Translations under genes and position numbers: made by a program | Assembly: GCA_017629515.1 (NCBI GenBank) | Contig: JAGBXB010000019.1 | Coordinates: 1 to 33,190 of the forward strand | Source: Lentisphaeria bacterium | GTDB taxonomy: Bacteria; Verrucomicrobiota; Lentisphaeria; Victivallales; UBA1829 | Direction: 5' to 3' | Length of the DNA stretch: 33,190 bases | The notes under the pieces: model-generated | Databases searched by the model: none | What the model was told of the DNA's origin: nothing | What the model saw: only the letters and a program-made list of their open reading frames with translations | Shown here: positions 23,943-32,834 of the stretch, piece by piece | Layout of the letters: each line of letters opens with the position of its first letter | How positions within the stretch are numbered: position 1 is the stretch's first letter

Positions 23943-26132
23943 TTATTGCGCGTCGTCAGGGACAGATAACTTCATGTGAAGTTTCTTTTTCAGCCATTCA
24001 CGCAATCTCTGGAAAAGAGCATACAATGCAGGAGTGAAAACGATCCCTACAAATGTTGCAAGCAGCATCCCGGAGAACGTGGTGATCCCGATAGCACGGC
24101 GGCTTCCGGAACCAGCTCCAGTGGCAATGACCAGCGGGAAAACACCGAAAAGAAAACTCCATGCTGTCATCATAACAGCCCGGAAACGCAAATCGGCTCC
24201 ATTTACAGCAGCCTGGAAGATGGAAACGCCATTTTCCCGTTCCTGCTTGGAAAATTCCACCATAAGAATAGCGTTTTTCGCTGCAAGACCGATCAGCATC
24301 ACCAATCCCAGCTGGGCATAGATACTCATGGTCTCTTTCATAATGATAAGCCCCAGCAATGCGCCGAGAATGGCAAATGCCACAGAAAGCATCACCGGAA
24401 TGGGAATCGTCCAGCTTTCATACTGGGCAACAAGGAAGAGGTAGGCAAAAGTAAGAGCAAGAAGCATAAGATAAATGATCTGTCCTTCGTTCTGCTGTTC
24501 CTGATAACTCATTCCAGTCCATTCCACATGGTAGTTTTCCGGCAGTTTCACCTGTTCGATAAGGGTCATCAGGCGTTTGGAAGATATACCGGGTTTGGCT
24601 TTGGCATTAAGTCCGGCAGAGGTCATCTTGTTGAAACGCATCACCTGACGGGGGCCTACCATATACCGCAAAGAACCAAGCGAGGTAAGAGGAACCATGT
24701 CACCATCTTTATTGGGGATCATAATATCCCGGATGTCATCCAGACTTACCCGGTTATCCGCAGTGGACTGGATCTTCACCTGATAGTTTTTCCCCATCAG
24801 GGTAAAGTCATTCACATAGTAGGAGGCAAGTTTGCTCTGCAAAGTGGAGTAAATACTGTTGGTTGCCACCCCCAGAGTTTCCGCCTTTTCCCGGTCGATA
24901 TCCAGATAAAGCTGGGGAGTTTCAGCGTTATAGGGGGTCATGGCGTACAATGTTTCCGGCTTGCTCATAAGTTCTCTTACAAGTGCTTTCATATTTCCGG
25001 AAAGTTCCGCAGCAGGCACATCACCTACGCCGCAGATATTCCCTGTCACCCCTCCGGAAAGCCCCAATCCCATGATGGCGGGAGGAGTAAAGAGAATGAA
25101 AGAAGCATCTGTAATGGAGGCAAGTTTTGCCTGAATGGTTCTCTGGATGGCACCGATCTGCAAGTCGGGTGTGGTTCTTTCCGACCAGTCTTTCAAATCA
25201 ATAAATGCCATACCCACATTTTCACTTTTCCCGGACATGAGACTCATACCGGCAACGATAAGGGCGGATTTTACTCCGGGAACAGTAAGAACACTCTTTT
25301 CCATCTGTTCCAGCACCTTATTGGTACGGGCTACGGATGCGCCGGAGGGAAGTTCCACGTTGGCAAAGATAACGCCCTTGTCTTCTTCCGGCAGGAAGGA
25401 GTTGTCAATGCGGAAGAAGAGGAAATAGATAAGAGAACATGCCGCAGCAAAAAGGATCACCGTCACAATGGCTCTGCGGGCAATAAGGCGTACAAGGAAA
25501 AGATACCATTTTCTGCCGCCGTCAATAACGAAATTGACAGGCGCAAAGATCTTATGGGGCTTTTCAGCAGGCGGCCGCAGAATAATGGCGCAGAGAGCCG
25601 GACTCAATGTCATTGCCACAACCGTGGAAAGACACAGGGAAATACACATGGTCACAGCAAACTGCATATAGATAGCCCCTACCATACCTCCATAGAAAGC
25701 AAGAGGAGCATAACAGGCAACTGTCACAAGAGTTGTGGCAATAATGGCTCCGGTGATCTGTTCCATACATTTGATAGCGGCTTCTTTCGGGGAAAGTTTC
25801 TCCCTCTGCATCAATGCCTGACAGTTTTCCACAACAACGATAGCATCGTCGCAGAGAGAACCGATGACCAGGATCAGACCGAACATGGTCAAAAGGTTGA
25901 TACTGTAATCCAGCGCATACATAAAGGGGAATGTCCCGATAAGGGCAATGGGAATGGCAATGGAGGGAACAAGGGTAGCCCGCCAGTCCTGCAAAAAGAG
26001 CCAGGTAATGAGAACGACAAGAAGAAGTGCCACAACGATAGTGGTAATGATCTCATTAAGAGTTACCTGAATGAACTGTGTGGGATCGTACGCTACTTTG
26101 TAAGTCACCCTTTGGGGAAACGGTTTTCCCAT
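23943..26132 (-). CDS. RND efflux pump (HAE1/AcrB family), C-terminal part after frameshift
   Basis: About 720 residues that continue the AcrB-type sequence begun in the upstream frame: from [14 protein letters not shown] and TM2 to the C-terminus (TM2-TM12, second periplasmic half). The proton-relay residues are intact: the Asp-Asp pair in [13 protein letters not shown] (about 95-96 of this frame), the Lys in [13 protein letters not shown] and the Arg in RFRAVMMT. The possible ATG at 26132 has no ribosome site and lies in the out-of-frame overlap, so this part is unlikely to be made separately. The whole gene would encode about 1040 residues, the normal size. Either the gene is newly broken, or one G is missing from the assembly, or the ribosome shifts frame here. 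Confidence 0.85.
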   Translation of the reverse strand: MGKPFPQRVTYKVAYDPTQFIQVTLNEIITTIVVALLLVVLITWLFLQDWRATLVPSIAIPIALIGTFPFMYALDYSINLLTMFGLILVIGSLCDDAIVVVENCQALMQREKLSPKEAAIKCMEQITGAIIATTLVTVACYAPLAFYGGMVGAIYMQFAVTMCISLCLSTVVAMTLSPALCAIILRPPAEKPHKIFAPVNFVIDGGRKWYLFLVRLIARRAIVTVILFAAACSLIYFLFFRIDNSFLPEEDKGVIFANVELPSGASVARTNKVLEQMEKSVLTVPGVKSALIVAGMSLMSGKSENVGMAFIDLKDWSERTTPDLQIGAIQRTIQAKLASITDASFILFTPPAIMGLGLSGGVTGNICGVGDVPAAELSGNMKALVRELMSKPETLYAMTPYNAETPQLYLDIDREKAETLGVATNSIYSTLQSKLASYYVNDFTLMGKNYQVKIQSTADNRVSLDDIRDIMIPNKDGDMVPLTSLGSLRYMVGPRQVMRFNKMTSAGLNAKAKPGISSKRLMTLIEQVKLPENYHVEWTGMSYQEQQNEGQIIYLMLLALTFAYLFLVAQYESWTIPIPVMLSVAFAILGALLGLIIMKETMSIYAQLGLVMLIGLAAKNAILMVEFSKQERENGVSIFQAAVNGADLRFRAVMMTAWSFLFGVFPLVIATGAGSGSRRAIGITTFSGMLLATFVGIVFTPALYALFQRLREWLKKKLHMKLSVPDDAQ

Positions 26133-27067
26133 TTTTTCAGTTCCGCTTTCACTCTGTTCATAGTGGCAAGAGCATTGGCTTCCGGAGTACGGTAAATGGC
26201 GACCCCGACAACTTCCTTGCCCATAAAGTGACAGCTTCCGGCATAGGAACTGGATCCCACTTCCACTCTGGCAATATCTTTGAGTCTTACGATACTTCCA
26301 TCCGTATCTCTGCGGATGATGATATTTTCAAACTCGGAAGCTGTTTTCAATCTGCCCTGAACGTTGAGTTTATAATAAAGGTATTTGTTACTTTCTTCCG
26401 CTCCAATGGAACCGGATGCCGCCTGTACGTTCTGGGATTCAATGGCAGAGATCACATCTCTTACAGAGATCCCCAGCCCGGACATGCGCAGCGGATCCAG
26501 CCAGACACGCATGGAGTACTCTTTGATGGACATCACGTCAGCATAGGAGACCCCGTCCAGACGGGTGATGGCATCTTTGATATTGGCATCCACATAGTTA
26601 TTGAGCTGCATCAGGTCAAGAGTCGTGCCGTCGGTAAGGAAGCAGACAGCGGCAAGAATATCGCCGCCGCGCTTGGTGACGGTCACACCTATCTGCATAA
26701 CTTCAGTAGGCAGTTTGGGTTCTGCGCGCTTGATGGCATTCTGCAAGTTCACCATGGCGATATCGGTATCGGTACCGCTTTTGAAGGTTACTTCGCAGGA
26801 GTAGTTGCCGGAGTTGTCACTTGTGGAGGAAAAATAGAGAAGATCGTCCACACCGTTGATCTGGTCTTCCAGAGGCATGGCGACAGTCTGGGCGATCACG
26901 TCCGCACTTGCCCCGGTATAGGTGGCAGCCACATGCAGTGTGGGAGGCGCGATCTCCGGATACTCCGCAACCGGCAGTTTATACAAACTGATAAGCCCGG
27001 CAATAACCATCACCAAACTGATGACGATGGCGAAACGGGGCCGTTCAATAAAGATCCTTGAAAACAT
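26105..27067 (-). CDS. RND efflux pump (HAE1/AcrB family), N-terminal part ending at a frameshift
   Basis: 320 residues matching the first third of AcrB: TM1 ([20 protein letters not shown]), [20 protein letters not shown], periplasmic PN1/PN2 with [12 protein letters not shown] and [12 protein letters not shown], ending [17 protein letters not shown] then TGA (26105-26107). Homologues run on directly into V-x-Y...YD and TM2, which is found in the -1 frame. Inserting one G into the GGG just before TGA restores a continuous protein ([10 protein letters not shown]). The inner-membrane pump exports drugs, bile salts or detergents using the proton gradient. It starts 3 bases after the adaptor stop. 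No outer-membrane channel gene is in the operon. Confidence 0.87.
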   Translation of the reverse strand: MFSRIFIERPRFAIVISLVMVIAGLISLYKLPVAEYPEIAPPTLHVAATYTGASADVIAQTVAMPLEDQINGVDDLLYFSSTSDNSGNYSCEVTFKSGTDTDIAMVNLQNAIKRAEPKLPTEVMQIGVTVTKRGGDILAAVCFLTDGTTLDLMQLNNYVDANIKDAITRLDGVSYADVMSIKEYSMRVWLDPLRMSGLGISVRDVISAIESQNVQAASGSIGAEESNKYLYYKLNVQGRLKTASEFENIIIRRDTDGSIVRLKDIARVEVGSSSYAGSCHFMGKEVVGVAIYRTPEANALATMNRVKAELKKWENRFPKG

Positions 27068-27070
27068 TTC

Positions 27071-28210
27071 TTACTTCTCCATCACAGGGTTCACAGGTAC
27101 ACCGGGATAGACTTTATTTGTTCCCGCAACGATCACAGTTTCGCCTTTTTTCAGACCTTTTTCGATCAAAACTCTTTTGCCGTCGGCGTTTCCGATGACA
27201 ACAGGGCGTTTTTCAGGAATATTGTTTGCGCCTACAACATATACATAGGCGGTCTGACCGTCATGCATCAAAGCAGAAGGCAGCACGGCAGGCAGTTTTT
27301 TATGCAGATCTTTCCGGATAGTGACCCGGACAGTCATACCGGGATAAAGCTGCATTTTTTTATTGGAAAGTTTTGCATAAAGAAGAATGGAGTCGGTCTT
27401 GCGGTTGACTTCATTATTGAGAAATTCCACTTTACCTTTTTCTGCAAGCACTTTGCCGTCAGGAAGAGTAATGAGTACACTTGTATTGCTCTTCATGTCT
27501 TTAAGAGAATCGAAAATGGTAAGCAGATCCGCAGAACTCATGGCAAAACGTACCCGGATGGGGGCAACCTGAACGATGGTCACAAGAGTTCCGGAAGAGG
27601 GGGTGATATAATTGCCTCTGGTAAAATTGGTCACACCGGCAATACCATTAATGGGAGCGGTGATGGTGGTATTTTTCAGATTATCTTTTGCAGAAATAAG
27701 GGCGGCCTGCGCGGCAAGGAGGGCGGCTTTGCTCCCTTCCATGGCGGAACGGGAATTTTCCCAGGTATCCCGGCTTACGGCATTCTGCTTCATAAGAGCA
27801 TTGTTCCGTTCATAACTGCTCAATGTATAATTATATTTGGCTTTACATTCGGCGATCTTTGCTTCACAGCTTTTCACTGTGGCATCATACTGCACCGGAT
27901 CAAGTTTATAAAGTATCTGTCCTTTTTTCACCTGTGCGCCATCGGCAAAACCTACTTTCATGATTTCCCCGGAAACACGGGGTGTCACATTCACCACGGC
28001 AAGAGAAACGGTCTGCCCCACATAGTTTCTTACAAGGATATCCTCTGCAATAAAGACTTTTGCCACCCCGACGGTGGGAATGGGCATTGCCGGCATCCCG
28101 GCAGGTTTCTTTGCAGGTGCTTTTCCTTTTTCCTGACCGCAGAGAACCGCTCCGGAAAGCATAAGAAGCCCCATGGCGATCCCTGTTACACTTTTCATTG
28201 TTCTTTTCAT
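27071..28210 (-). CDS. RND efflux periplasmic adaptor (membrane fusion protein)
   Basis: 379 residues. The signal peptide (MKRTMKSVTGIAMGLLMLSGAVLCG) has a Cys at 24 but Leu at -1, so a lipobox is doubtful. Then come the half-lipoyl motif VTPRVSGEIMKVGFADGAQVKKGQILYKLDP, an alpha-helical hairpin with coiled-coil character (about 100-170), the second lipoyl half TTITAPINGIAGVTNFTRGNYI, a beta barrel and the C-terminal membrane-proximal domain. It links the inner-membrane pump to an outer-membrane channel. AAGGA lies 8 bases upstream of the start. It is the first gene of the operon and is followed by the pump gene after 3 bases. The Lys/Pro-rich segment after the signal (KGKAPAKKPAGMPAMP) is a likely linker. 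Confidence 0.93.
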   Translation of the reverse strand: MKRTMKSVTGIAMGLLMLSGAVLCGQEKGKAPAKKPAGMPAMPIPTVGVAKVFIAEDILVRNYVGQTVSLAVVNVTPRVSGEIMKVGFADGAQVKKGQILYKLDPVQYDATVKSCEAKIAECKAKYNYTLSSYERNNALMKQNAVSRDTWENSRSAMEGSKAALLAAQAALISAKDNLKNTTITAPINGIAGVTNFTRGNYITPSSGTLVTIVQVAPIRVRFAMSSADLLTIFDSLKDMKSNTSVLITLPDGKVLAEKGKVEFLNNEVNRKTDSILLYAKLSNKKMQLYPGMTVRVTIRKDLHKKLPAVLPSALMHDGQTAYVYVVGANNIPEKRPVVIGNADGKRVLIEKGLKKGETVIVAGTNKVYPGVPVNPVMEK

Positions 28211-28264
28211 TTTTTTCGTCCTTCTTTGTTCTGATATTTATTTGATTTGTTCATTCTCTAAATT

Positions 28265-28307
28265 GTTTTAATCTTTAAACTATATCACTTTTTTCCCTTT
28301 TTGTCAA
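28265..28307 (-). promoter_or_regulatory. Promoter of the RND efflux operon with overlapping dyad
   Basis: Minus strand: TTGACA (28302-28307), 17-bp spacer, TATAGT (28279-28284). An imperfect inverted repeat GTTTTAATCTTTAAAC (28265-28280) overlaps the -10 and start region and could be a repressor site. Leader length is about 60 bases. Confidence 0.78.
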
Positions 28308-28422
28308 TATAAATATAGAAAAAAGAAAAAGATTTTCACAGCTGTCCCGTAAAAAACAGCGGAAAAAAGAAAAAATACTGTCTGCGGGAGGATGGATTTT
28401 TTTATTTTTTTTCTCTGCCTGT

Positions 28423-28450
28423 TTGCATTTTTTGTTAAGTAAAGTATTGT
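28423..28450 (+). promoter_or_regulatory. Candidate promoter of the TPR/PilT operon
   Basis: TTGCAT (28423-28428), 16-bp spacer, TATTGT (28445-28450), 38 bases before the start codon at 28489. Confidence 0.5.
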
Positions 28451-28488
28451 AATAAGGGCAGGAAAAAGCAGAAAGAGAGAATTTTATC

Positions 28489-29163
28489 ATGGATCAGGAA
28501 AAACGTAAAAAAGAAAGACTTGTTTTTTTTGCAATGCTTTCGGAGAGAACCGGAAAAGTTCTGTGTCATACCCTCTTTATCTTCTTCCTTGTTCTGACCA
28601 TTTTTATCTCTTACAGAACCTGGAATCTTCCGGATCATAAAGGGATGGAAAAGATCTTTTATCTGCTTCTTTCCCTGATAACAAGTTTTTGCACAGCTTT
28701 TTGTTTCATTACCTTTTATCTTCCTTTCCTTGTGGAAAAATTTACCGATGTACTTCTTTCCCCCAAAAGGCATTTATCCAAACCCGCCCCCCTCCTTTCC
28801 CCGGTACGGAATCTTATCACTTTGCGGAAATTTTATGAAGCGGAAGAAATGCTTACAGAAATTCTTGCCCGATATCCGGCAGATCCCTGTATGACTTTTG
28901 CCCTTGCCGAACTCTATTTTCTCCACATCCCCGATCCCGGCAAAATGGAAACACTCTGCCGGAATTATTTTGAAAACGGCCCGGAGATCCCTGCCCCGGA
29001 AAATATAAAGATACTGCTTTTATATACTGACACACTTCTGAAACTGGGAAAAGCAAATGAAGCCGTTATGGTATTGAAAAATGAATCAGGAAAAAAAATC
29101 TATCCCCCGGATGATCTTGCCATGATCCAGACAAGACTTGCCGGACTGGATACGCTGCAATAA
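28489..29163 (+). CDS. Membrane protein with two N-terminal helices and a TPR-like cytosolic domain
   Basis: 224 residues. Two hydrophobic helices lie at about 24-43 (VLCHTLFIFFLVLTIFISY) and 57-82 (IFYLLLSLITSFCTAFCFIT...), with a positive N-terminus (EKRKKER). The C-terminal part from about 105 is helical with alternating pairs such as RKFYEAEEMLTEILARYPAD and LLLYTDTLLKLGKANEAVMVL. These look like two to three tetratricopeptide repeats, probably facing the cytosol. I do not recognise a named family. The ribosome site is weak (AGAGAGA). It ends 11 bases before the tandem PilT gene with GAGGTG between, so the two are very likely cotranscribed and may work together at the pilus base. Confidence 0.75.
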   Translation: MDQEKRKKERLVFFAMLSERTGKVLCHTLFIFFLVLTIFISYRTWNLPDHKGMEKIFYLLLSLITSFCTAFCFITFYLPFLVEKFTDVLLSPKRHLSKPAPLLSPVRNLITLRKFYEAEEMLTEILARYPADPCMTFALAELYFLHIPDPGKMETLCRNYFENGPEIPAPENIKILLLYTDTLLKLGKANEAVMVLKNESGKKIYPPDDLAMIQTRLAGLDTLQ

Positions 29164-29174
29164 AGAGGTGAAAA

Positions 29175-31346
29175 ATGCTTGAAAAATTGCTTTTGAAAGC
29201 GGCTGAAGAAAATATATCCGACCTTTTCATCCATGCCGGAAAAGTTCCGGCATTCCGTATTCAGGGTAAGATCAAACCGGAAGGGGAGATCATTTCCGGC
29301 AGGGATATAGATCTTTTCCGCAAGGACATTCTTTCCGAAGCTGGGGAGAGTTTCTATCGTGAACGGGGAAGTGCCGACTGTTCCTGCACCATAGAGGGAA
29401 ACCGTTTCAGGATCAATTTTTTTACCACCCTTACCGGTCCGGCTCTTGCTGTCCGTCCGGTGAAAAAAGGGGAAAGTGCTGTTTTTTCCAGATTGAATCT
29501 GCCGGAAGAATTTTTGAAAAATCTGTGTCAGGAACAGAGAGGACTTGTTCTTATAACCGGTTCCACAGGAAGCGGCAAATCCACCACACTTGCTTCCATG
29601 ATCCATTATATCAATTATAATTTTTACCGCCATATCTTAACACTGGAAGATCCCATCGAATATGTTTTCACAGATGAGCTTTCAAGGATCTCCCAGCGGG
29701 AATTATCCGGCAGTGAAAAATTCGCCGATGCCCTGCGCAGTGCGTTGCGGGAAAATCCGGATGTGATCGTTATAGGCGAAATGCGGGATCTGGAAACCAT
29801 GCAGACCGCAGTGACAGCGGCAATGACCGGTCATCTTGTCCTTGCCACAGTCCATACCTCCGATACAGTCAAAGCCGTGGAACGGATCGTCAATCAGTTT
29901 CCGGAAAATATCCGGGAACAGGCGTCGGAAGATATTGCCCAGAGTCTCCTTGCGGTCATTGCCCAGAGACTTGTTCCTTCAAAAAACGGCAAAGATATGC
30001 TTCCGGCAATGGAATTATTGCCCGCCGTTCCCACTGTAAAAAAACTGATAGGGGAACGGGATTTTGCCTCTCTGGAAGAATTTTTGAAACGCAATACTGC
30101 TTCCGGTATGCAGAATTTCAATAAAGCGGTCTTTGATCTTTACAGGGCAAAACACATCTTTCAGCAGGACGCATTCAATGCGGTGGATAATCAGGAGGAA
30201 TTCAAACTTCTTCTTAAAGGTATGGAAACCGGTGTGGAAACATTCCGTGCTTCCTATGGAGCTGATGCAGGAAACGGCAATTTTGTAGATATGAAAGCCC
30301 TCCTCCAATATGCCCACTCCTTTCATGCCAGCGATCTGCACCTTACCGCCTCCTCCCGTCCCATTCTGCGGCTCAACGGTCAGTTGCGTCCATTGGATCT
30401 GCCGCCACTTACCCCCTCTGACATCCAGCAGCTTCTTTTCAGCATCATATCCAGACGCCAGAGGATCATTCTGGAAGAAAAAAAAGAGCTGGATATGGCC
30501 CTTTCCATCCAGCTGGAAGAAGGTGGCAAAAATATCCGTTACAGGTTGAATGCCTACTATCAGAGAGGTTCACTGGGGATCGCTGTAAGAGTGGTCAATG
30601 ATGTTATTCCCCCGCCGGAAGAGTTGATGCTTCCTCCCCAGATCGTCTCCCTCATCGACAAAAAACAGGGTCTTATCCTGGTTACCGGGCCGACGGGCAG
30701 CGGGAAAAGTACCACTCTTGCCTCCCTTATCGACCAGATCAATACAAGGACGACAAGTCATATCATTACCATTGAAGATCCCATTGAATATGTGCACAGC
30801 AATAAAAGTTCCATTGTGGAACAGCGGGAACTGCATGCAGATACCCTCACCTTTGCCGCCGCATTGAAATATGCTCTGCGGCAGGATCCGGATGTGATCA
30901 TGGTCGGGGAGATGCGGGATACCGAAACCATCGCCTCCGCCCTTACCGCTGCCGAAACCGGCCATCTGGTCTTTGCCACGATCCATACCAACAGTGCCGC
31001 CCAGACCATTGACAGGATCATTGATTCTTTCCCCGCCGGACAGCAGAACCAGATCCGTCAGCAGCTTGCCGGCGTATTGCTGGGGGTCATTTCCCAGCGG
31101 CTCATCCCCTCTGAAGCGGCAAAGAAACGGGTGGGAGCTTTCGAGATCCTGCTGGGGACGACCCCCATCCAGGCTTTGATCCGGGAGAATAAGACCCACC
31201 TGATCCGTTCCGCCATAGAGACCGCCGCAAAAGATGGTATGCAGACTCTGGATAAATCTTTGCAGGATCTTTATGCAAGGGGACTTATCACCTATGCGGA
31301 TACAAAACAATACCAGCTGGAAAATTCTCTGACAAGGGAATATTGA
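29175..31346 (+). CDS. Tandem PilT-PilT fusion: two complete type IV pilus retraction ATPase modules
   Basis: 723 residues, twice the usual PilT length (about 350). Module 1 (1-360): SDLFIHAG, Walker A GSTGSGKSTT (129-138), Asp box LEDPIEYV (157-164), Walker B VIVIGEMRD (197-205), His box GHLVLATVHT (219-228). Module 2 (373-723): SDLHLTAS, Walker A GPTGSGKSTT (505-514), Asp box IEDPIEYV (533-540), Walker B VIMVGEMRD (574-582), His box GHLVFATIHT (596-605). Both sets are intact, including the catalytic Glu residues. The PilT-specific LIRE segment is near-normal in module 2 (IQALIRENKTH) but altered in module 1 (VKKLIGERDF). A short linker rich in Gly/Asn/Ala (about 361-372) joins them. PilT forms hexamers that retract pili; a fused chain would give a trimer of double modules. 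A PilU-PilT fusion is an alternative reading. Confidence 0.93.
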   Translation: MLEKLLLKAAEENISDLFIHAGKVPAFRIQGKIKPEGEIISGRDIDLFRKDILSEAGESFYRERGSADCSCTIEGNRFRINFFTTLTGPALAVRPVKKGESAVFSRLNLPEEFLKNLCQEQRGLVLITGSTGSGKSTTLASMIHYINYNFYRHILTLEDPIEYVFTDELSRISQRELSGSEKFADALRSALRENPDVIVIGEMRDLETMQTAVTAAMTGHLVLATVHTSDTVKAVERIVNQFPENIREQASEDIAQSLLAVIAQRLVPSKNGKDMLPAMELLPAVPTVKKLIGERDFASLEEFLKRNTASGMQNFNKAVFDLYRAKHIFQQDAFNAVDNQEEFKLLLKGMETGVETFRASYGADAGNGNFVDMKALLQYAHSFHASDLHLTASSRPILRLNGQLRPLDLPPLTPSDIQQLLFSIISRRQRIILEEKKELDMALSIQLEEGGKNIRYRLNAYYQRGSLGIAVRVVNDVIPPPEELMLPPQIVSLIDKKQGLILVTGPTGSGKSTTLASLIDQINTRTTSHIITIEDPIEYVHSNKSSIVEQRELHADTLTFAAALKYALRQDPDVIMVGEMRDTETIASALTAAETGHLVFATIHTNSAAQTIDRIIDSFPAGQQNQIRQQLAGVLLGVISQRLIPSEAAKKRVGAFEILLGTTPIQALIRENKTHLIRSAIETAAKDGMQTLDKSLQDLYARGLITYADTKQYQLENSLTREY

Positions 31347-31398
31347 TGCTTCTTTCCTGCATTTCTCTGTCAAAAAATCAAGTTTTTCTCTTTTCGGA

Positions 31399-31427
31399 TT
31401 GGAAAAAATGAGTTTTTATGCTATATT
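31399..31427 (+). promoter_or_regulatory. Promoter of the tig-clpP operon
   Basis: TTGGAA (31399-31404), 17-bp spacer, TATATT (31422-31427). Leader of about 60 bases before the trigger factor start at 31493, with AAAGGAA at 31481-31487. Confidence 0.62.
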
Positions 31428-31492
31428 ATTCGGAATATATTAAGTTTAAAACAATTTTGTTAATCAAACATTCATAAAGAAAAGGAAATGTT

Positions 31493-32806
31493 ATGGCTTC
31501 CGAACTGGACAACATCACAATCGCATTCAAAGACGAAAAAGCCTGCTCCCGCAAGGCAGAAATCACCATCGCTGCCGCCGCAGTTGCCGATGCTTTTGCA
31601 AAAGCATACAAACAGGCTGCAAAAGAAGTACAGATCGCCGGCTTCCGTAAAGGAAAAGCCCCCATCTCCATCGTAAAAGCCAGATACGGCTCCTATGTGA
31701 AAGATGACGTGATCCGTACCTTCCAGCAGCAGGCTTACAGCAAAGTCATGCAGGGCGGTGAACTGGATATTATCGGAGCCGGTGCTCCCGAAGGCATGGA
31801 TTCTCTTGCAGAAGATAAAGATTTCACCTTCTCCTTCCCTGTGGAAATCGCTCCTGCATTCACTCTTCCTGAATACAAAGGGATCGAAGTGAAACTGGAA
31901 AATGCCAAAGATGCTGAAAAAGCCTTCAATGACCACAAAGAATATATGAAAGGCCTTTATGCCGAATATGTTGCCATTGAAGATGCTGCAAAGGAAAATG
32001 ATACATTGAAAGTAAGTTACGAAGCCGATTACGCTCTTGCTGACGATGCTTCCGCCGCTCTCAAACGCATGGTGAAAGCAGAAGAAAGCTGGCTCTGGCT
32101 TGCCGAACCCGAACAGATCCCCGGCTGCGTGAAAGCCCTTGTGGGAGCTGTCAAAGGCGGCGAATATACATTTGAAGCAGAATTTCCCGCAGATTTCCGC
32201 GTTGCAGAACTTTCCGGCAAGAAACTTTCCTACAAAGTAAAAGTTCTTGACGGTCAGAGAAGAATGCCTGTGGAAAGCGATGAAAAACTTGCAGAAAAAC
32301 TGGGCATGAAAGACGTGGAAGAAATGAACGCAAAACTGCGTGAAACCACCGATAAAGAACTTGCCGAAGCCGAAAAACAGGAAATGAAAGCTGCCGCTGT
32401 GGATAAACTTATTGCAGAAGTAGCAGATTTTGAACTTCCCGAAGGCATCCTCGGTCAGTACACCCAGAGAGAATTCTCCCGTATTGCCGAAACTCTCGTA
32501 AAGAAAGATTCCGATGTGGAAGAATTCAAGAAAGAAAAAGATAAACATGTGGAAGAAGCGAAAAAGAATGCTTCTTCTTACCTGAAAAAATTCTTCATTC
32601 TGCGTCAGATCGCCAAAAATGAAAAAATCGAAGTGACTGCCGAAGATATGAACAACCGTATCCAGGCAATCAGCAACTATTTGAGAAAAACCCCTGCCGA
32701 AGTCACCGAACTTCTGATCCGCAACGGCGGTTATGAAGAAATCGAAAGCGATATGCTTGTGGAAAAAGCCGCTGACTTCGTGGGCAGCAACGCAAAAAAA
32801 GCCTGA
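31493..32806 (+). CDS. tig: Trigger factor (ribosome-associated chaperone / peptidyl-prolyl isomerase)
   Basis: 437 residues, the normal length. The ribosome-binding loop GFRKGKAP (res. 50-57) is diagnostic; Phe-Arg-Lys contacts protein L23 at the exit tunnel. The FKBP-type isomerase domain follows at about 155-255 and the Lys/Glu-rich helical C-terminal chaperone domain after that (LPEGILGQYTQREFSRI...). In the isomerase domain the usual FxGxxDGxxF motif of trigger factors is not recognisable (the region reads ALADDASAALKRMVKAEES), so prolyl isomerase activity may be weak or lost. It binds nascent chains in the cytosol. The clpP gene follows after 28 bases, the common tig-clpP arrangement. 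Confidence 0.95.
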   Translation: MASELDNITIAFKDEKACSRKAEITIAAAAVADAFAKAYKQAAKEVQIAGFRKGKAPISIVKARYGSYVKDDVIRTFQQQAYSKVMQGGELDIIGAGAPEGMDSLAEDKDFTFSFPVEIAPAFTLPEYKGIEVKLENAKDAEKAFNDHKEYMKGLYAEYVAIEDAAKENDTLKVSYEADYALADDASAALKRMVKAEESWLWLAEPEQIPGCVKALVGAVKGGEYTFEAEFPADFRVAELSGKKLSYKVKVLDGQRRMPVESDEKLAEKLGMKDVEEMNAKLRETTDKELAEAEKQEMKAAAVDKLIAEVADFELPEGILGQYTQREFSRIAETLVKKDSDVEEFKKEKDKHVEEAKKNASSYLKKFFILRQIAKNEKIEVTAEDMNNRIQAISNYLRKTPAEVTELLIRNGGYEEIESDMLVEKAADFVGSNAKKA

Positions 32807-32834
32807 TGATTCAGGAAATTGAAGGAAAAGTAAG

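Noticed and set aside
26098..26120. Classical programmed -1 frameshift signal in the RND gene
   Set aside because: The local sequence (CCCCAAAGGG before TGA) does not give a good X-XXY-YYZ slippery heptamer in the zero frame, and I saw no clear downstream pseudoknot. A lost G is simpler.
23976..26195. 739-codon open frame on the plus strand opposite the RND pump gene
   Set aside because: Antisense shadow: composition is rich in His, Gly, Cys and Lys with no recognisable domain, while the minus strand encodes a clear AcrB family protein.
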